Shown: positions 1-7,238, numbered from the stretch's first letter. The stretch: DNA of 7,495 nt from an uncultured Clostridia bacterium (GCA_947304365.1 CAMZAY010000047.1:1-7495); one strand, 5' to 3'. The notes: generated from the letters alone by a model not told the origin. Numbers and translations are program-made.

Positions 1-38
1 TCGCTTGGTGTGCGTCCTTTAAGCTTGGGATGAAAACG

Positions 39-65
39 AATTGCTAATTCCCAATTGCTAATTCC
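39..65. repeat. 13-bp tandem direct repeat in the ttcA leader
   Basis: AATTGCTAATTCC occurs twice without mismatch, at 39-51 and 53-65, with one base between copies (14-nt period). Each copy is nearly self-complementary: AATT and its complement flank GCT, and at 38-50 GAATT and AATTC form a perfect inverted repeat. The second copy overlaps the proposed -35 hexamer (55-60). The repeat could therefore be an operator-like element or a short simple-sequence expansion of the kind found between genes in some Clostridia. The sequence supports the repeat itself; any regulatory role is inference. Confidence 0.8.
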
Positions 66-83
66 GCAAAAAAGTGATATAAT
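55..83 (+). promoter_or_regulatory. Sigma-70/SigA-type promoter with extended -10, upstream of ttcA
   Basis: A perfect TATAAT (78-83) is preceded by TG at 75-76, which makes an extended -10 (TGATATAAT). A TTGCTA hexamer at 55-60 matches TTGACA at four of six positions, and the spacer is exactly 17 bp. Transcription would start near 89-91 and give a leader of about 27 nt. That leader contains AGAGG (105-109), seven bases before the ATG at 117. The region is much more AT-rich than the genes around it. This is the only clear housekeeping promoter I find in the window. Confidence 0.85.
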
Positions 84-116
84 GTTAGATGGAAAAAATC
101 GTGAAGAGGTATTCCA

Positions 117-902
117 ATGAAACGCGTGCTCGGGTGCATCCGCAGGGCGGACGAACGATACGGCTTGATACACGACGGCGACAGGATATGCGTCGGCGTG
201 AGCGGCGGCAAGGACAGTCTGCTTTTGCTGTACGGGCTCAACCTTTACAGGATGTTCTCCAAAAAGAAATACGAGGTCATGGGCGTGATGCTCGACTTGG
301 GACTTGTCGAGCAGGACTATTCTGCGCTCACGGAGTGGGCGGAAAAGGTCGGCGTAAGGCTCGATATAGTGAAGACCGACATCGGCGACGTGGTGTTCAA
401 TATCCGCAAGGAGAAGAACCCATGCGCGCTCTGCGCCAAATTCCGCCGCGGGGCGCTGAACGACGCCGCGCGCGAGCGGGGCTGCAACCTCATCGCGCTG
501 GGGCACAACCGCGAGGACGTTATCGAGACGTTCCTGCTGAGCCTCTTTTACGAATCGCGCCTCAACACGTTCGCGCCGGTGACTTACATGGACCGCAAGG
601 ACGTTACGATAATCCGTCCTCTCGTCTTCTTCCCCGAGAAGGAGGCAATAAGCGCTTCAAGGCGGCTGGAGCTGCCCGTTCAGAAGCCGAACTGCCCCGT
701 TGCGGGCTTTACCAAGCGTGAGGAAATGAAACAGCTTTTGAAGGATTTTCGCAGGATAGTGCCCGATCCCGAGATGCGCATTATGAAGGCGATCGCCGAC
801 GTGCACAAATACGGCATGTGGGACAGGATGAAGCTTCCGCCCGACAGCCTGACCGGTCAGCCGGACGAAAAATACAGACTATCATTTGACGAGGATGAAT
901 GA
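117..902 (+). CDS. ttcA: TtcA-like PP-loop tRNA 2-thiocytidine synthetase
   Basis: This 261-residue cytoplasmic ATP-pyrophosphatase is probably the enzyme that thiolates cytidine 32 of tRNAs, adenylating the base and replacing its oxygen with sulfur through an iron-sulfur cluster. The PP-loop SGGKDS is at residues 29-34. A CxxC pair (C103, C106, in PCALCAKFRRG) and a later cysteine (C193, in PNCPV) match the three-cysteine cluster arrangement known for TtcA. The second nucleotide-site motif reads GHNREDVIETF (129-139), where TtcA and TilS proteins usually have a second His or Ala-His-His. The protein is shorter than the E. coli enzyme (about 310 residues), mainly at the C-terminus, as is common for Gram-positive homologues. 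The start is the only in-frame ATG near a good RBS (AGAGG, 105-109). Its stop overlaps the next gene's start in an ATGA. The exact substrate is not proven: TilS-like or another PP-loop tRNA modification is the alternative, but the cysteine triad favours TtcA. Confidence 0.82.
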   Translation: MKRVLGCIRRADERYGLIHDGDRICVGVSGGKDSLLLLYGLNLYRMFSKKKYEVMGVMLDLGLVEQDYSALTEWAEKVGVRLDIVKTDIGDVVFNIRKEKNPCALCAKFRRGALNDAARERGCNLIALGHNREDVIETFLLSLFYESRLNTFAPVTYMDRKDVTIIRPLVFFPEKEAISASRRLELPVQKPNCPVAGFTKREEMKQLLKDFRRIVPDPEMRIMKAIADVHKYGMWDRMKLPPDSLTGQPDEKYRLSFDEDE

Positions 903-2242
903 ATATGAGCGAAGAATTCAACGACGTTAAGATCGGCTCCGATCCCGCGCCCGATACGGACGGCGCGCGCGAGCTGCTTATTTTCGGCGAGGGCGACGGC
1001 GCCCTCTCAAAGGACAGGGGCGTAAGGTACACCAAGCCGAAGCTCGGCTACCTTGCGATCGCGCTGCTCGGCGGCATCGTGCTCGGCGCGGCGCTCACGA
1101 TACTCGCGGTCTCGTCGATCGCGGGCGGGCTGTCGAACCTTTCCATGATCAAAAACATGGGCAAGTATGACTCGAGCGTTATAAGCGAGCTCATGCAGAA
1201 GATAGACGTCTACCATTTCGGCGAGACGCCCGATTCTCAGGAGCTTGTCGACAGAGCCTCCCACGCGCTGGTCGACGCGGTGCAGGATCCCTACGCCTCA
1301 TACTTTACCGAGAAGGAATATTCCGATTACACTGCAAGCTTCAACGGCCGCTACTACGGCATCGGCGTGCTGGTCAAAACGCCCGACGGTACCGGTTCGA
1401 CCGTCGTCAGGGTCTATGAGGGCTCCTTTGCGGAGCAGGCGGGCCTTATGGCGGGCGACCTTATCGTAAAGGTCGACGGGAAGGACGTCAGGAACGTCAC
1501 CTCGAACGAGCTCGTTTCGCTCATAAAGGGCGAGGAGGGCACGACCGTCGATATCACCGTCGTCCGCGGCGGAAAGGAACAGACCGTCACCGTCACAAGG
1601 GGCGAGGTGTACGTCAAGCGCGTCGAGTACATGATGCTCGAGGATAACGTGGGCTACATATACCTTTCCCAGTTCTCCGGCAACGCTTCGGACGAATTCG
1701 AAGCCGCGATCAACGACCTTTCCGGCAAGGGCGCGAAGAGCCTTATCGTCGACCTGCGCGACGATCCGGGCGGCGGGCTAAATATAGTCGTCGATATCTG
1801 CGATATGCTCCTGCCCGAGTGCGTGATCTGCTCCATGCAGGGCAAGACTACCGAAACGACCGAGTATTTCCGCTCCGATAAGGAGATGTACGATATCCCG
1901 TTCGTCGTGCTCGTCAACGGGAACTCCGCCTCCGCAAGCGAGATATTCGCCGGCGCCATGCAGGACAACGGCCGCGCGAAGATAATCGGCACGCAGACCT
2001 ACGGCAAGGGCGTCGTGCAGACGACGTTCCGCCTTGAGAACGGGCACGGCTTCATAAAGCTAACGACCGACGCCTACTACACCCCCAACGGCACGAACCT
2101 CGGCGGCACGGGCATCACCCCCGATATAGTCGTCGACCTGCCCGAGGAGCTCAAAGCTTACGATATCTATACCCTCTATACCGAACACCTTAAAGAGGAT
2201 ACCCAGATACAGGCCGCTTTGAAAGCGCTGAAGAATAATTAA
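899..2242 (+). CDS. Membrane-anchored S41 carboxyl-terminal processing protease with PDZ domain
   Basis: This 447-residue serine protease belongs to the CtpA/CtpB/Prc family, which trims or degrades proteins at their C-termini outside the cytoplasmic membrane. An acidic cytoplasmic tail (1-45) precedes one hydrophobic segment (about 49-78) that should act as an uncleaved signal anchor. The conserved YASYF lies at 132-136 and a PDZ domain starting YYGIGV spans about 152-233. The S41 core then contains DLRDDPGGG and the signature GNSASASE (341-348). The catalytic dyad is predicted to be S345 and K370 (in TYGKGVVQ), 25 residues apart as in E. coli Prc, with Q374 four residues on. The domain end GTGITPDI is present and the length is normal. 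The ATG at 899 overlaps the ttcA stop. A second ATG at 905 is equally in frame: GAGG at 891-894 lies 4 nt from the first and 10 nt from the second, so the start could be either. The substrate, and any sporulation role as for CtpB, cannot be told from sequence. Confidence 0.93.
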   Translation: MNMSEEFNDVKIGSDPAPDTDGARELLIFGEGDGALSKDRGVRYTKPKLGYLAIALLGGIVLGAALTILAVSSIAGGLSNLSMIKNMGKYDSSVISELMQKIDVYHFGETPDSQELVDRASHALVDAVQDPYASYFTEKEYSDYTASFNGRYYGIGVLVKTPDGTGSTVVRVYEGSFAEQAGLMAGDLIVKVDGKDVRNVTSNELVSLIKGEEGTTVDITVVRGGKEQTVTVTRGEVYVKRVEYMMLEDNVGYIYLSQFSGNASDEFEAAINDLSGKGAKSLIVDLRDDPGGGLNIVVDICDMLLPECVICSMQGKTTETTEYFRSDKEMYDIPFVVLVNGNSASASEIFAGAMQDNGRAKIIGTQTYGKGVVQTTFRLENGHGFIKLTTDAYYTPNGTNLGGTGITPDIVVDLPEELKAYDIYTLYTEHLKEDTQIQAALKALKNN

Positions 2243-2246
2243 CAAT

Positions 2247-2309
2247 TATGCGCCGCCGGCGCATATCGAACGCGCAGCGTATATCGAAACGCCCTTTGGC
2301 GTTATATCG
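2247..2309. repeat. Three consecutive hairpins, each followed by an ATATCG box
   Basis: Just after the protease stop there are three hairpins in a row. The first is an 8-bp stem, 2247-2254 with 2258-2265 (TATGCGCC/GGCGCATA, loop GCC). The second is a 4-bp stem, 2270-2273 with 2277-2280 (ACGC/GCGT, loop GCA). The third is a 6-bp stem, 2288-2293 with 2298-2303 (AACGCC/GGCGTT, loop CTTT). The same box, ATATCG, ends or follows each one: ATATCGAA at 2263-2270, ATATCGAA at 2281-2288 and ATATCG at 2304-2309. The stems differ while the box is constant, so this is a modular repeat rather than a simple duplication. No T-run follows any stem, so it is not a typical intrinsic terminator. It resembles REP-like intergenic repeats of gut Clostridia; mRNA 3'-end protection or a non-autonomous mobile repeat are possible roles. 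Confidence 0.75.
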
Positions 2310-2310
2310 T

Positions 2311-2343
2311 CCCCATCCCCCATGCCCCCATCACGGGAGGGCA
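2311..2343. other. C-rich tract with potential bulged hairpin
   Basis: Three C-runs sit in near-tandem units: CCCCAT at 2311-2316, CCCCCATG at 2317-2324 and CCCCCAT at 2325-2331. The last can pair with downstream G-runs. TGCCC (2323-2327) with GGGCA (2339-2343) gives a 5-bp stem, which extends by CC (2328-2329) with GG (2336-2337) if A2338 is bulged out. The composition differs strongly from both flanking genes. No T-run follows, so termination is not indicated. The pairing is visible in the sequence but any function is unknown. Confidence 0.5.
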
Positions 2344-2356
2344 CGGGTCTTTCGGG
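2335..2356 (+). other. Candidate G-quadruplex motif in the mfd leader
   Basis: Four GGG runs lie at 2335-2337, 2339-2341, 2345-2347 and 2354-2356, separated by loops of 1, 3 and 6 nt. This fits the usual G3N1-7 pattern for a three-tetrad quadruplex on the + strand and in the mRNA. The last run ends 10 nt before the mfd Shine-Dalgarno sequence. The first two runs can instead pair with the C-tract upstream, so the two structures would exclude each other. In a GC-rich genome such a motif can occur by chance. Confidence 0.45.
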
Positions 2357-2366
2357 TTAGAAAAAA

Positions 2367-2372
2367 AAGGAG
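2367..2372 (+). promoter_or_regulatory. Strong ribosome binding site of mfd
   Basis: AAGGAG follows a run of A's (2361-2368) and lies five bases before the ATG at 2378. It fixes this ATG as the mfd start. It is the strongest Shine-Dalgarno sequence in the window, and the A-rich stretch separates it from the structured spacer upstream. Confidence 0.85.
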
Positions 2373-2377
2373 CATTA

Positions 2378-5300
2378 ATGACTGAAAAACGGATACTGGG
2401 CATACTTGACGGAATGAACGAATACGTCCGGCTGAAGGCGGCGCTCGAAAACGGCGAGGGCGCCTTGAGCGTTTTCGGCCTGGGCGAGGCGCACCGCGTG
2501 CACGCCGCCGCTGCGCTGTACTCGGAGAGCGAAAGATCCGTCCTGTACGTCGTTCCGTCGCAGATGGCGGCGGTGAAGGCGCACGGGGAGTTCCTTCACT
2601 ATATCCCCGACGCGCAGCTTTTCCCCGCGCGCGAGCTGCCCCTGGCGGTGAGGAGCTACACGGAATCGTCCTCCGTCACCGCGGCGAGGGTCTCCGTTAT
2701 GATGCGGCTCATATCCCGCAAAAAGAGCTTCGTTATCGCCTCGGTCGAGGCGCTCATGCAGCGCACCGCTCCGCCGCGGCTGATCGCGGACGCCGTGCAT
2801 TCGGTATCCGTCGGCGCCGAGATCGCGCCGGAAGCGCTGCTTAAAAAGTTCATCGACTCCGGTTACGTGCGCGAGGATATCTGCGAGGGCCCCGGTCAGG
2901 TCACGCTGCGCGGCGGCTATATCGACATTTTCCCGATAACGAGCGAGAATCCCTGCCGCATAGAGTTCTTCGGCGACGAGGTGGATACGCTGCGCGAATT
3001 CGATCCCGTTTCGCAAAGGTCGACGGTCAACGTCTCCTCCCTCACCGTTCCCCCCGCGGCGGAGCTGCCGCTCAACAGGGAGCTTCGCAGCGCGGGCATG
3101 AGCGCGCTTCGCGGAAGGCCCGCCTATTCCGAGGAGTACGAGATACTGAAGGAGGGCGGCACGCCCGACAACGCCATGATGCTGCTGCCGCTGTTCGTCT
3201 CCGAGGAGACCTCGCTGATCGACTATATGCCCGAGGGCTCGATGATCTTCGTCGACGAGCCCTCCCGTGCGGAGGAGAGCGGCAAGCTCGTTTATCAGAA
3301 CTTCCTTGACGGGCTCGCCTCCGTATTAAAGGACGGCCTCGGGCATGAGAAGCAGGCGGGGCTCGTGCATTCGCCGCTCGACACCATCACAAGGCTCGAC
3401 ACAGGGCGGACGGCGCTCCTTTTCTCGCTGACGAGGAGCTACGGCCTTATCCGGTCAAAGGGGCTGTTCCGCTTTGAAACGCGCACGGCGCCGCGCTACA
3501 TGGGGCGTGGCGAGCTCCTGCGCGACGATATAATCAGCTGGCGGCAGAAGGGGTACGCGGTGCTGCTCTTTGCCGGCAAGCACATGGAGCGGCTTGGGGA
3601 TTCTTTGAAGGACCTCGGCCTTGACGTGCCCGCCGTTCCGTCGCTCACCAGGGATATAGTCCCGCGGGAGCTAATAATAATCGGCGAATCGATCCCCAAG
3701 GGCTTCGATTATCCGGATCTTAAGCTCGCGGCGGTATCGGAATATGAGATATACGGCTCCGAGACGCGGGTCGAAAAGCGCGCCGCGAAAAAACGCGCAG
3801 GGCTTGCCTTTTCGGAGCTTGAGCCGGGCGATCTCGTCGTGCACGAGGCGCACGGCATTGGCCGCTTCACGGGAGTAAAGACGCTTACCGTCGACAAGAA
3901 GACCCGCGATTATATCGAGCTCGTTTACCTTGCGGGCGACAAGCTCTACATTCCCACGGATCAGCTCGACAGGGTGCAGAAATACATAGGAGGGGACGAA
4001 TCGAAGGCGAAGCTCTCCCGCCTGGGCTCCGGCGAGTGGCAGCGGACGGTCGCCAAAACGCGTGAGAGCGCGAAGAAGCTCGCGTTCGACCTGGTCGCGC
4101 TGTACGGCGAGAGGAGCCGCATAAAGGGCTACGCCTTCTCCCCCGACACCGGCTGGCAGGCGAAGCTCGAGGCGAGCTTCCCCCATACCGAAACGCCCGA
4201 TCAGCTCCAGAGCATAGCCGAGGTAAAGGCGGATATGGAGTCCGACAGGATAATGGACCGTCTGCTCTGCGGCGACGTGGGCTACGGCAAGACGGAGGTA
4301 GCCGTGCGCGCGGCGTTCAAATGCGCCATGGACGGCAGGCAGTGCGCCGTGCTCGTGCCGACGACGATACTCGCCCAGCAGCATTTCAACACGTTCTCGT
4401 CCCGCTTCGCCGGGTTCCCCGTCAACGTGGAGCTCTTATCCCGCTTCCGCACGCCCGCGGAGCAGGAATCGATAAAACAGCGCCTTAAAAAGGGCGAGAT
4501 AGACGTTCTGATCGGCACGCACAGTATTTTGGCGAAGTCGGTCAAATTCCGCGATCTGGGGCTTCTCGTCATCGACGAGGAACAGCGCTTCGGCGTGAAT
4601 CACAAGGAGCAGATAAAGGAGCTCAAAAAGAACGTCGACGTGCTGACCCTCTCCGCAACTCCCATACCGAGGACGCTCCACATGAGCCTTTCCGGCATAC
4701 GCGACATGAGCGTAATAGAGACCCCGCCCGAGGCGCGTTACCCCGTGCAGACATTCGTCACGGAGTACAACGAACAGCTCGTGAGAGAGGCGATATTGAA
4801 GGAGCTTGCCCGCGGCGGACAGGTGTATTTCCTTTACAACACGGTCAAAACGATGGACCTTTTCGCCGCGTCAGTGCAGGAGCTCGTGCCCGAGGCAAGG
4901 ATCGCCTGCGCGCACGGGCAGATGTCCGAAAGGCGGCTCGAATCCACCATGATGGAGTTCATGGAGGGCAAGTACGACGTGCTCCTCTGCTCCACCATAA
5001 TCGAGAACGGGCTCGATATCTCGAACGTCAACACGATGATAGTCTACGACGCGGACGCGCTCGGGCTCGCACAGCTCTATCAGCTCAGGGGCCGCGTCGG
5101 AAGAGGCGCGCGCCTCGGCTACTGCTACCTGACCTTCCGCAGGAACAAGGTGCTTACGGAGGTGGCCGACAAGCGCCTGACCGCGATAAAGGAGTTCACG
5201 CAGTTCGGCGCGGGGTTCCGCATCGCAATGCGCGATCTTGAGATAAGGGGCGCGGGCGACATACTCGGCGCAGAGCAGTCCGGGCATATGGCCCAGGTGG

Positions 5301-5851
5301 GTTATGAGCTTTACTGCAAGCTGATCAACTCCGCAATAAAGGAGGTCAAGAACGAGCCTGTCAAGCCCGAGACCGACACCGCGATGGAGATACCGCTCGA
5401 CGCGCATATCCCGCCCAAATACATCCCGCGCGAGCAGGGGCGCATCGCCATGTACAAGCGCATAGCCGCGATAACCGATCTTGACTCCATGCGCGACGTG
5501 CAGGATGAGCTGATCGACCGCTACGGCGAGATACCGAAGCCCGTACAGACGCTCCTCGATATTTCGCTCCTCAAGGCAAAGGCGGGCGAGGTCGGGCTCT
5601 CCTCCGTATCGGTAAAGCAGGAGGAGGCGAAGCTCGTATTCAGCCCCGACGCATCCATATCGCCGGAGAGATTCTTCTCCGTCGTAACGAACACGCCCGG
5701 GGCGCAGGTCGTGAACAAGCAGGTCAAGACCGACGGGCGCGAAAGGAACGCGACCGTGCTTATGATAAGACAGCGCAAAAAATCGCCCGAGGATATGTTC
5801 GTAATTGCGGGCGAGACCGTTGAAAGACTTTTGAAATGCGTTAACGAATAA
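2378..5851 (+). CDS. mfd: Transcription-repair coupling factor Mfd
   Basis: Mfd is a cytoplasmic ATP-driven DNA translocase. It pushes on RNA polymerase stalled at DNA damage, releases it, and recruits UvrA for nucleotide-excision repair. The 1157 residues match the family (E. coli about 1148). The N-terminal UvrB-like module covers roughly 1-330. It has no Walker A in its first part, as expected for Mfd, but carries RGGYIDIFP (178-186) and then IEFFGDEVDTLREFD. The CarD-like RNA-polymerase-interacting domain is at 482-538 (EPGDLVVHEAHGIGRF to RVQKYIG). The RecG-like motor has Walker A GDVGYGKT (632-639), motif Ia VPTTILAQQH (660-669), DEEQ (733-736), SATPIPRT (759-766) and motif VI QLRGRVGRG (902-910). 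The translocation motif runs from RLTAIKEF to EQSGH (933-970). The C-terminal TRCF domain begins near residue 1002. All key residues are present, so the protein should be active. It is preceded by a structured spacer and followed 19 bp later by the next gene. The usual Gram-positive neighbour pth is not seen here. Confidence 0.98.
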   Translation: MTEKRILGILDGMNEYVRLKAALENGEGALSVFGLGEAHRVHAAAALYSESERSVLYVVPSQMAAVKAHGEFLHYIPDAQLFPARELPLAVRSYTESSSVTAARVSVMMRLISRKKSFVIASVEALMQRTAPPRLIADAVHSVSVGAEIAPEALLKKFIDSGYVREDICEGPGQVTLRGGYIDIFPITSENPCRIEFFGDEVDTLREFDPVSQRSTVNVSSLTVPPAAELPLNRELRSAGMSALRGRPAYSEEYEILKEGGTPDNAMMLLPLFVSEETSLIDYMPEGSMIFVDEPSRAEESGKLVYQNFLDGLASVLKDGLGHEKQAGLVHSPLDTITRLDTGRTALLFSLTRSYGLIRSKGLFRFETRTAPRYMGRGELLRDDIISWRQKGYAVLLFAGKHMERLGDSLKDLGLDVPAVPSLTRDIVPRELIIIGESIPKGFDYPDLKLAAVSEYEIYGSETRVEKRAAKKRAGLAFSELEPGDLVVHEAHGIGRFTGVKTLTVDKKTRDYIELVYLAGDKLYIPTDQLDRVQKYIGGDESKAKLSRLGSGEWQRTVAKTRESAKKLAFDLVALYGERSRIKGYAFSPDTGWQAKLEASFPHTETPDQLQSIAEVKADMESDRIMDRLLCGDVGYGKTEVAVRAAFKCAMDGRQCAVLVPTTILAQQHFNTFSSRFAGFPVNVELLSRFRTPAEQESIKQRLKKGEIDVLIGTHSILAKSVKFRDLGLLVIDEEQRFGVNHKEQIKELKKNVDVLTLSATPIPRTLHMSLSGIRDMSVIETPPEARYPVQTFVTEYNEQLVREAILKELARGGQVYFLYNTVKTMDLFAASVQELVPEARIACAHGQMSERRLESTMMEFMEGKYDVLLCSTIIENGLDISNVNTMIVYDADALGLAQLYQLRGRVGRGARLGYCYLTFRRNKVLTEVADKRLTAIKEFTQFGAGFRIAMRDLEIRGAGDILGAEQSGHMAQVGYELYCKLINSAIKEVKNEPVKPETDTAMEIPLDAHIPPKYIPREQGRIAMYKRIAAITDLDSMRDVQDELIDRYGEIPKPVQTLLDISLLKAKAGEVGLSSVSVKQEEAKLVFSPDASISPERFFSVVTNTPGAQVVNKQVKTDGRERNATVLMIRQRKKSPEDMFVIAGETVERLLKCVNE

Positions 5852-5870
5852 GCTTTGAAAGGACATACAG

Positions 5871-7238
5871 ATGAAGGAGACGACTAAAAAGCTGATCGAG
5901 GCGGTAAAGGCCGATCTCGTACCCTCGCTCGGGGTGACGGAGCCCGTGGCGATAGCCTATGCCGCCGCCGCGGCTGCAAGGGCGCTCGGCGGAACGGTCA
6001 AAAGCGTTTCGGTGTGGCTCAATTCGGGCGTTTACAAAAACTCGTTCACCTGCGCTGTCCCCGGAACGGGCGGCGTCGGCTGCGCGCTTGCCGCGGCGCT
6101 CGGGGCAGTATCGGGCGATACCGAAAGGATCCTCGCCGCACTCGAGAACGCCACGCCGGAGGATATCGAAACGGCGAAAAAGCTGGTAAAGGACGGCAGC
6201 GCGAAGGCGTATCTTGACGGGATATCGCCCGATATAAGCATCCGCGCCCGCGTGGAAACGGAGCTCGGCACGGCGGAATCGCTCATGAAGGGCAGTCATA
6301 CGGGGCTCGTTTCCGTCCGCGTGAACGGGCGGAAGATATTCAAACGGGAAGCGGCCCGCGAGGCGGAAAAGCAGGCGTTCTGCGTTTCCTCGGCAAGCTT
6401 TTCGGATATCGTCAACTGCCTGTACGAGGCGGAAGAGATCGATAAGCTCGAGCTTGCCCACGGCGACGACTGTATAGAGCTCGACGCCCGGAAGGGTCTT
6501 GAAAAGCTCGATTTTCTGAACGAAGCCGTGAATACCGATATGGAGCTTTTTGAAGAAGGCAAAAGGAGCTCCCTCATGCCCATGACGAAGGCGAGGCTCG
6601 GCGACGATCCCGAAGCCTGCTCGTCCGCCCGCGAGCTTGCGGAGATGCTTACCTCCGGCGCGATAGAGGCGCGTGTGCGCGGCGCAAAGGCGTTCGCAAT
6701 GGCGATCACCGGCAGCGGCAGCCACGGGGTGCTGTGCATGCTGCCCATACACGCCGCCGCGGTCTACGAGGGCTTTGACATAAACGAGGAGCGAAAGGCG
6801 CTGCTCCTCTCCGCCCTCGTCACCAAATACATAAAGGATCTCTCGGGGCTTCTGTCCACCGCCTGCGGCTGCGTGCTTGCCGGCGGCACGGGCGCGGCGC
6901 TCGGCCTGACGTACCTCTACTCCCTCAAGGACGGCCTCACGAAGGAGGCGATGACCGAAAGGCTCGCCGCGGCTCTCGGCTTTATGGCGGCTTCCGTAAC
7001 GGGCATGATATGCCACGGCGGCAACCCCGGCTGCTCGCTCAAGGCGTCGGTCGGCGTGAACATGGCGTTCTCCGCCGCGAAAATGGCGGTCGGCGGCGTC
7101 CCCGCGGAGACGGAGCACGGCGTCGTCGGCTTAACGCCCGAGGCGACCATGCTGAATATGGGCCTCATCGCGCGGGACATGCTGCCCGTTGAGAAAACGA
7201 TACTCGACATCATGGAAGAAAAGAGCGAAAAAGCATGA
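5871..7238 (+). CDS. L-cysteine desulfidase family protein (CyuA/YhaM, UPF0597), divergent
   Basis: This 455-residue cytoplasmic protein belongs to the family whose studied members (CyuA/YhaM and the Methanocaldococcus enzyme) use a [4Fe-4S] cluster to split L-cysteine into pyruvate, ammonia and sulfide. It is related to the alpha chain of iron-sulfur L-serine dehydratases. Family hallmarks are TEPVAIAYAAA (23-33), NSGVYKN followed by VPGTGGVG (63-70), GSGSHGV (281-287), TACGC (330-334) and CHGGNPGCSLK (381-391). The odd point is V22: the usual signature is GCTEP with a cluster-ligand Cys, but here it reads GVTEP (codon GTG, 5934-5936). S284 also replaces the Asn I expect in the glycine-rich motif. 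Cysteines C332, C334, C381 and C388 remain, plus C61, C71 and C289. Cysteine desulfidase activity is therefore uncertain; a changed substrate or cluster is possible. AAAGGA (5858-5863) lies seven bases before the start. The gene lies 19 bp after mfd and overlaps the next gene by ATGA. Length is slightly above the family norm of about 430. Confidence 0.85.
   Translation: MKETTKKLIEAVKADLVPSLGVTEPVAIAYAAAAAARALGGTVKSVSVWLNSGVYKNSFTCAVPGTGGVGCALAAALGAVSGDTERILAALENATPEDIETAKKLVKDGSAKAYLDGISPDISIRARVETELGTAESLMKGSHTGLVSVRVNGRKIFKREAAREAEKQAFCVSSASFSDIVNCLYEAEEIDKLELAHGDDCIELDARKGLEKLDFLNEAVNTDMELFEEGKRSSLMPMTKARLGDDPEACSSARELAEMLTSGAIEARVRGAKAFAMAITGSGSHGVLCMLPIHAAAVYEGFDINEERKALLLSALVTKYIKDLSGLLSTACGCVLAGGTGAALGLTYLYSLKDGLTKEAMTERLAAALGFMAASVTGMICHGGNPGCSLKASVGVNMAFSAAKMAVGGVPAETEHGVVGLTPEATMLNMGLIARDMLPVEKTILDIMEEKSEKA

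Noticed and set aside
1..34. Tail of an upstream gene at the window start
   Set aside because: All three + frames reach a stop within 45 bases and give too few residues to recognise, so no coding call can be supported.
89..721. 210-codon + strand frame overlapping ttcA
   Set aside because: It starts at the predicted transcription start with no room for an RBS, and its Arg-rich product resembles nothing. The overlapping frame has the full TtcA motifs.
2247..2303. Intrinsic terminator after the S41 protease
   Set aside because: The hairpins are good but none is followed by a T-run on the + strand. The A-run at 2361-2368 would serve the - strand, but no hairpin precedes it in that direction.
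2281..2309. Promoter for mfd using TATATC-like sequences in the hairpin repeat
   Set aside because: The AT-rich hexamers are part of the repeated ATATCG box, and no acceptable -35 lies at 16-18 bp upstream.
2247..2309. CRISPR array
   Set aside because: The units are only about 18-23 nt apart, the inter-box segments are themselves hairpins, and no cas genes are present.
3671..4384. 237-codon open frame on the - strand opposite the RNA-polymerase-binding and Walker A region of mfd
   Set aside because: Same antisense-shadow character; no RBS or domain, and it is fully explained by mfd coding constraint.
4871..5866. 331-codon open frame on the - strand opposite the 3' part of mfd
   Set aside because: It lies wholly opposite conserved Mfd motor and TRCF motifs, has low-complexity Arg/Leu/Val composition and no family resemblance, so it is an antisense shadow.
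5841..7118. 425-codon open frame on the - strand opposite the desulfidase-like gene
   Set aside because: It mirrors the codon periodicity of a GC-rich + strand gene, is rich in Arg, His and Ala with no recognisable domain, and lacks a convincing RBS. The + strand protein has clear family motifs.
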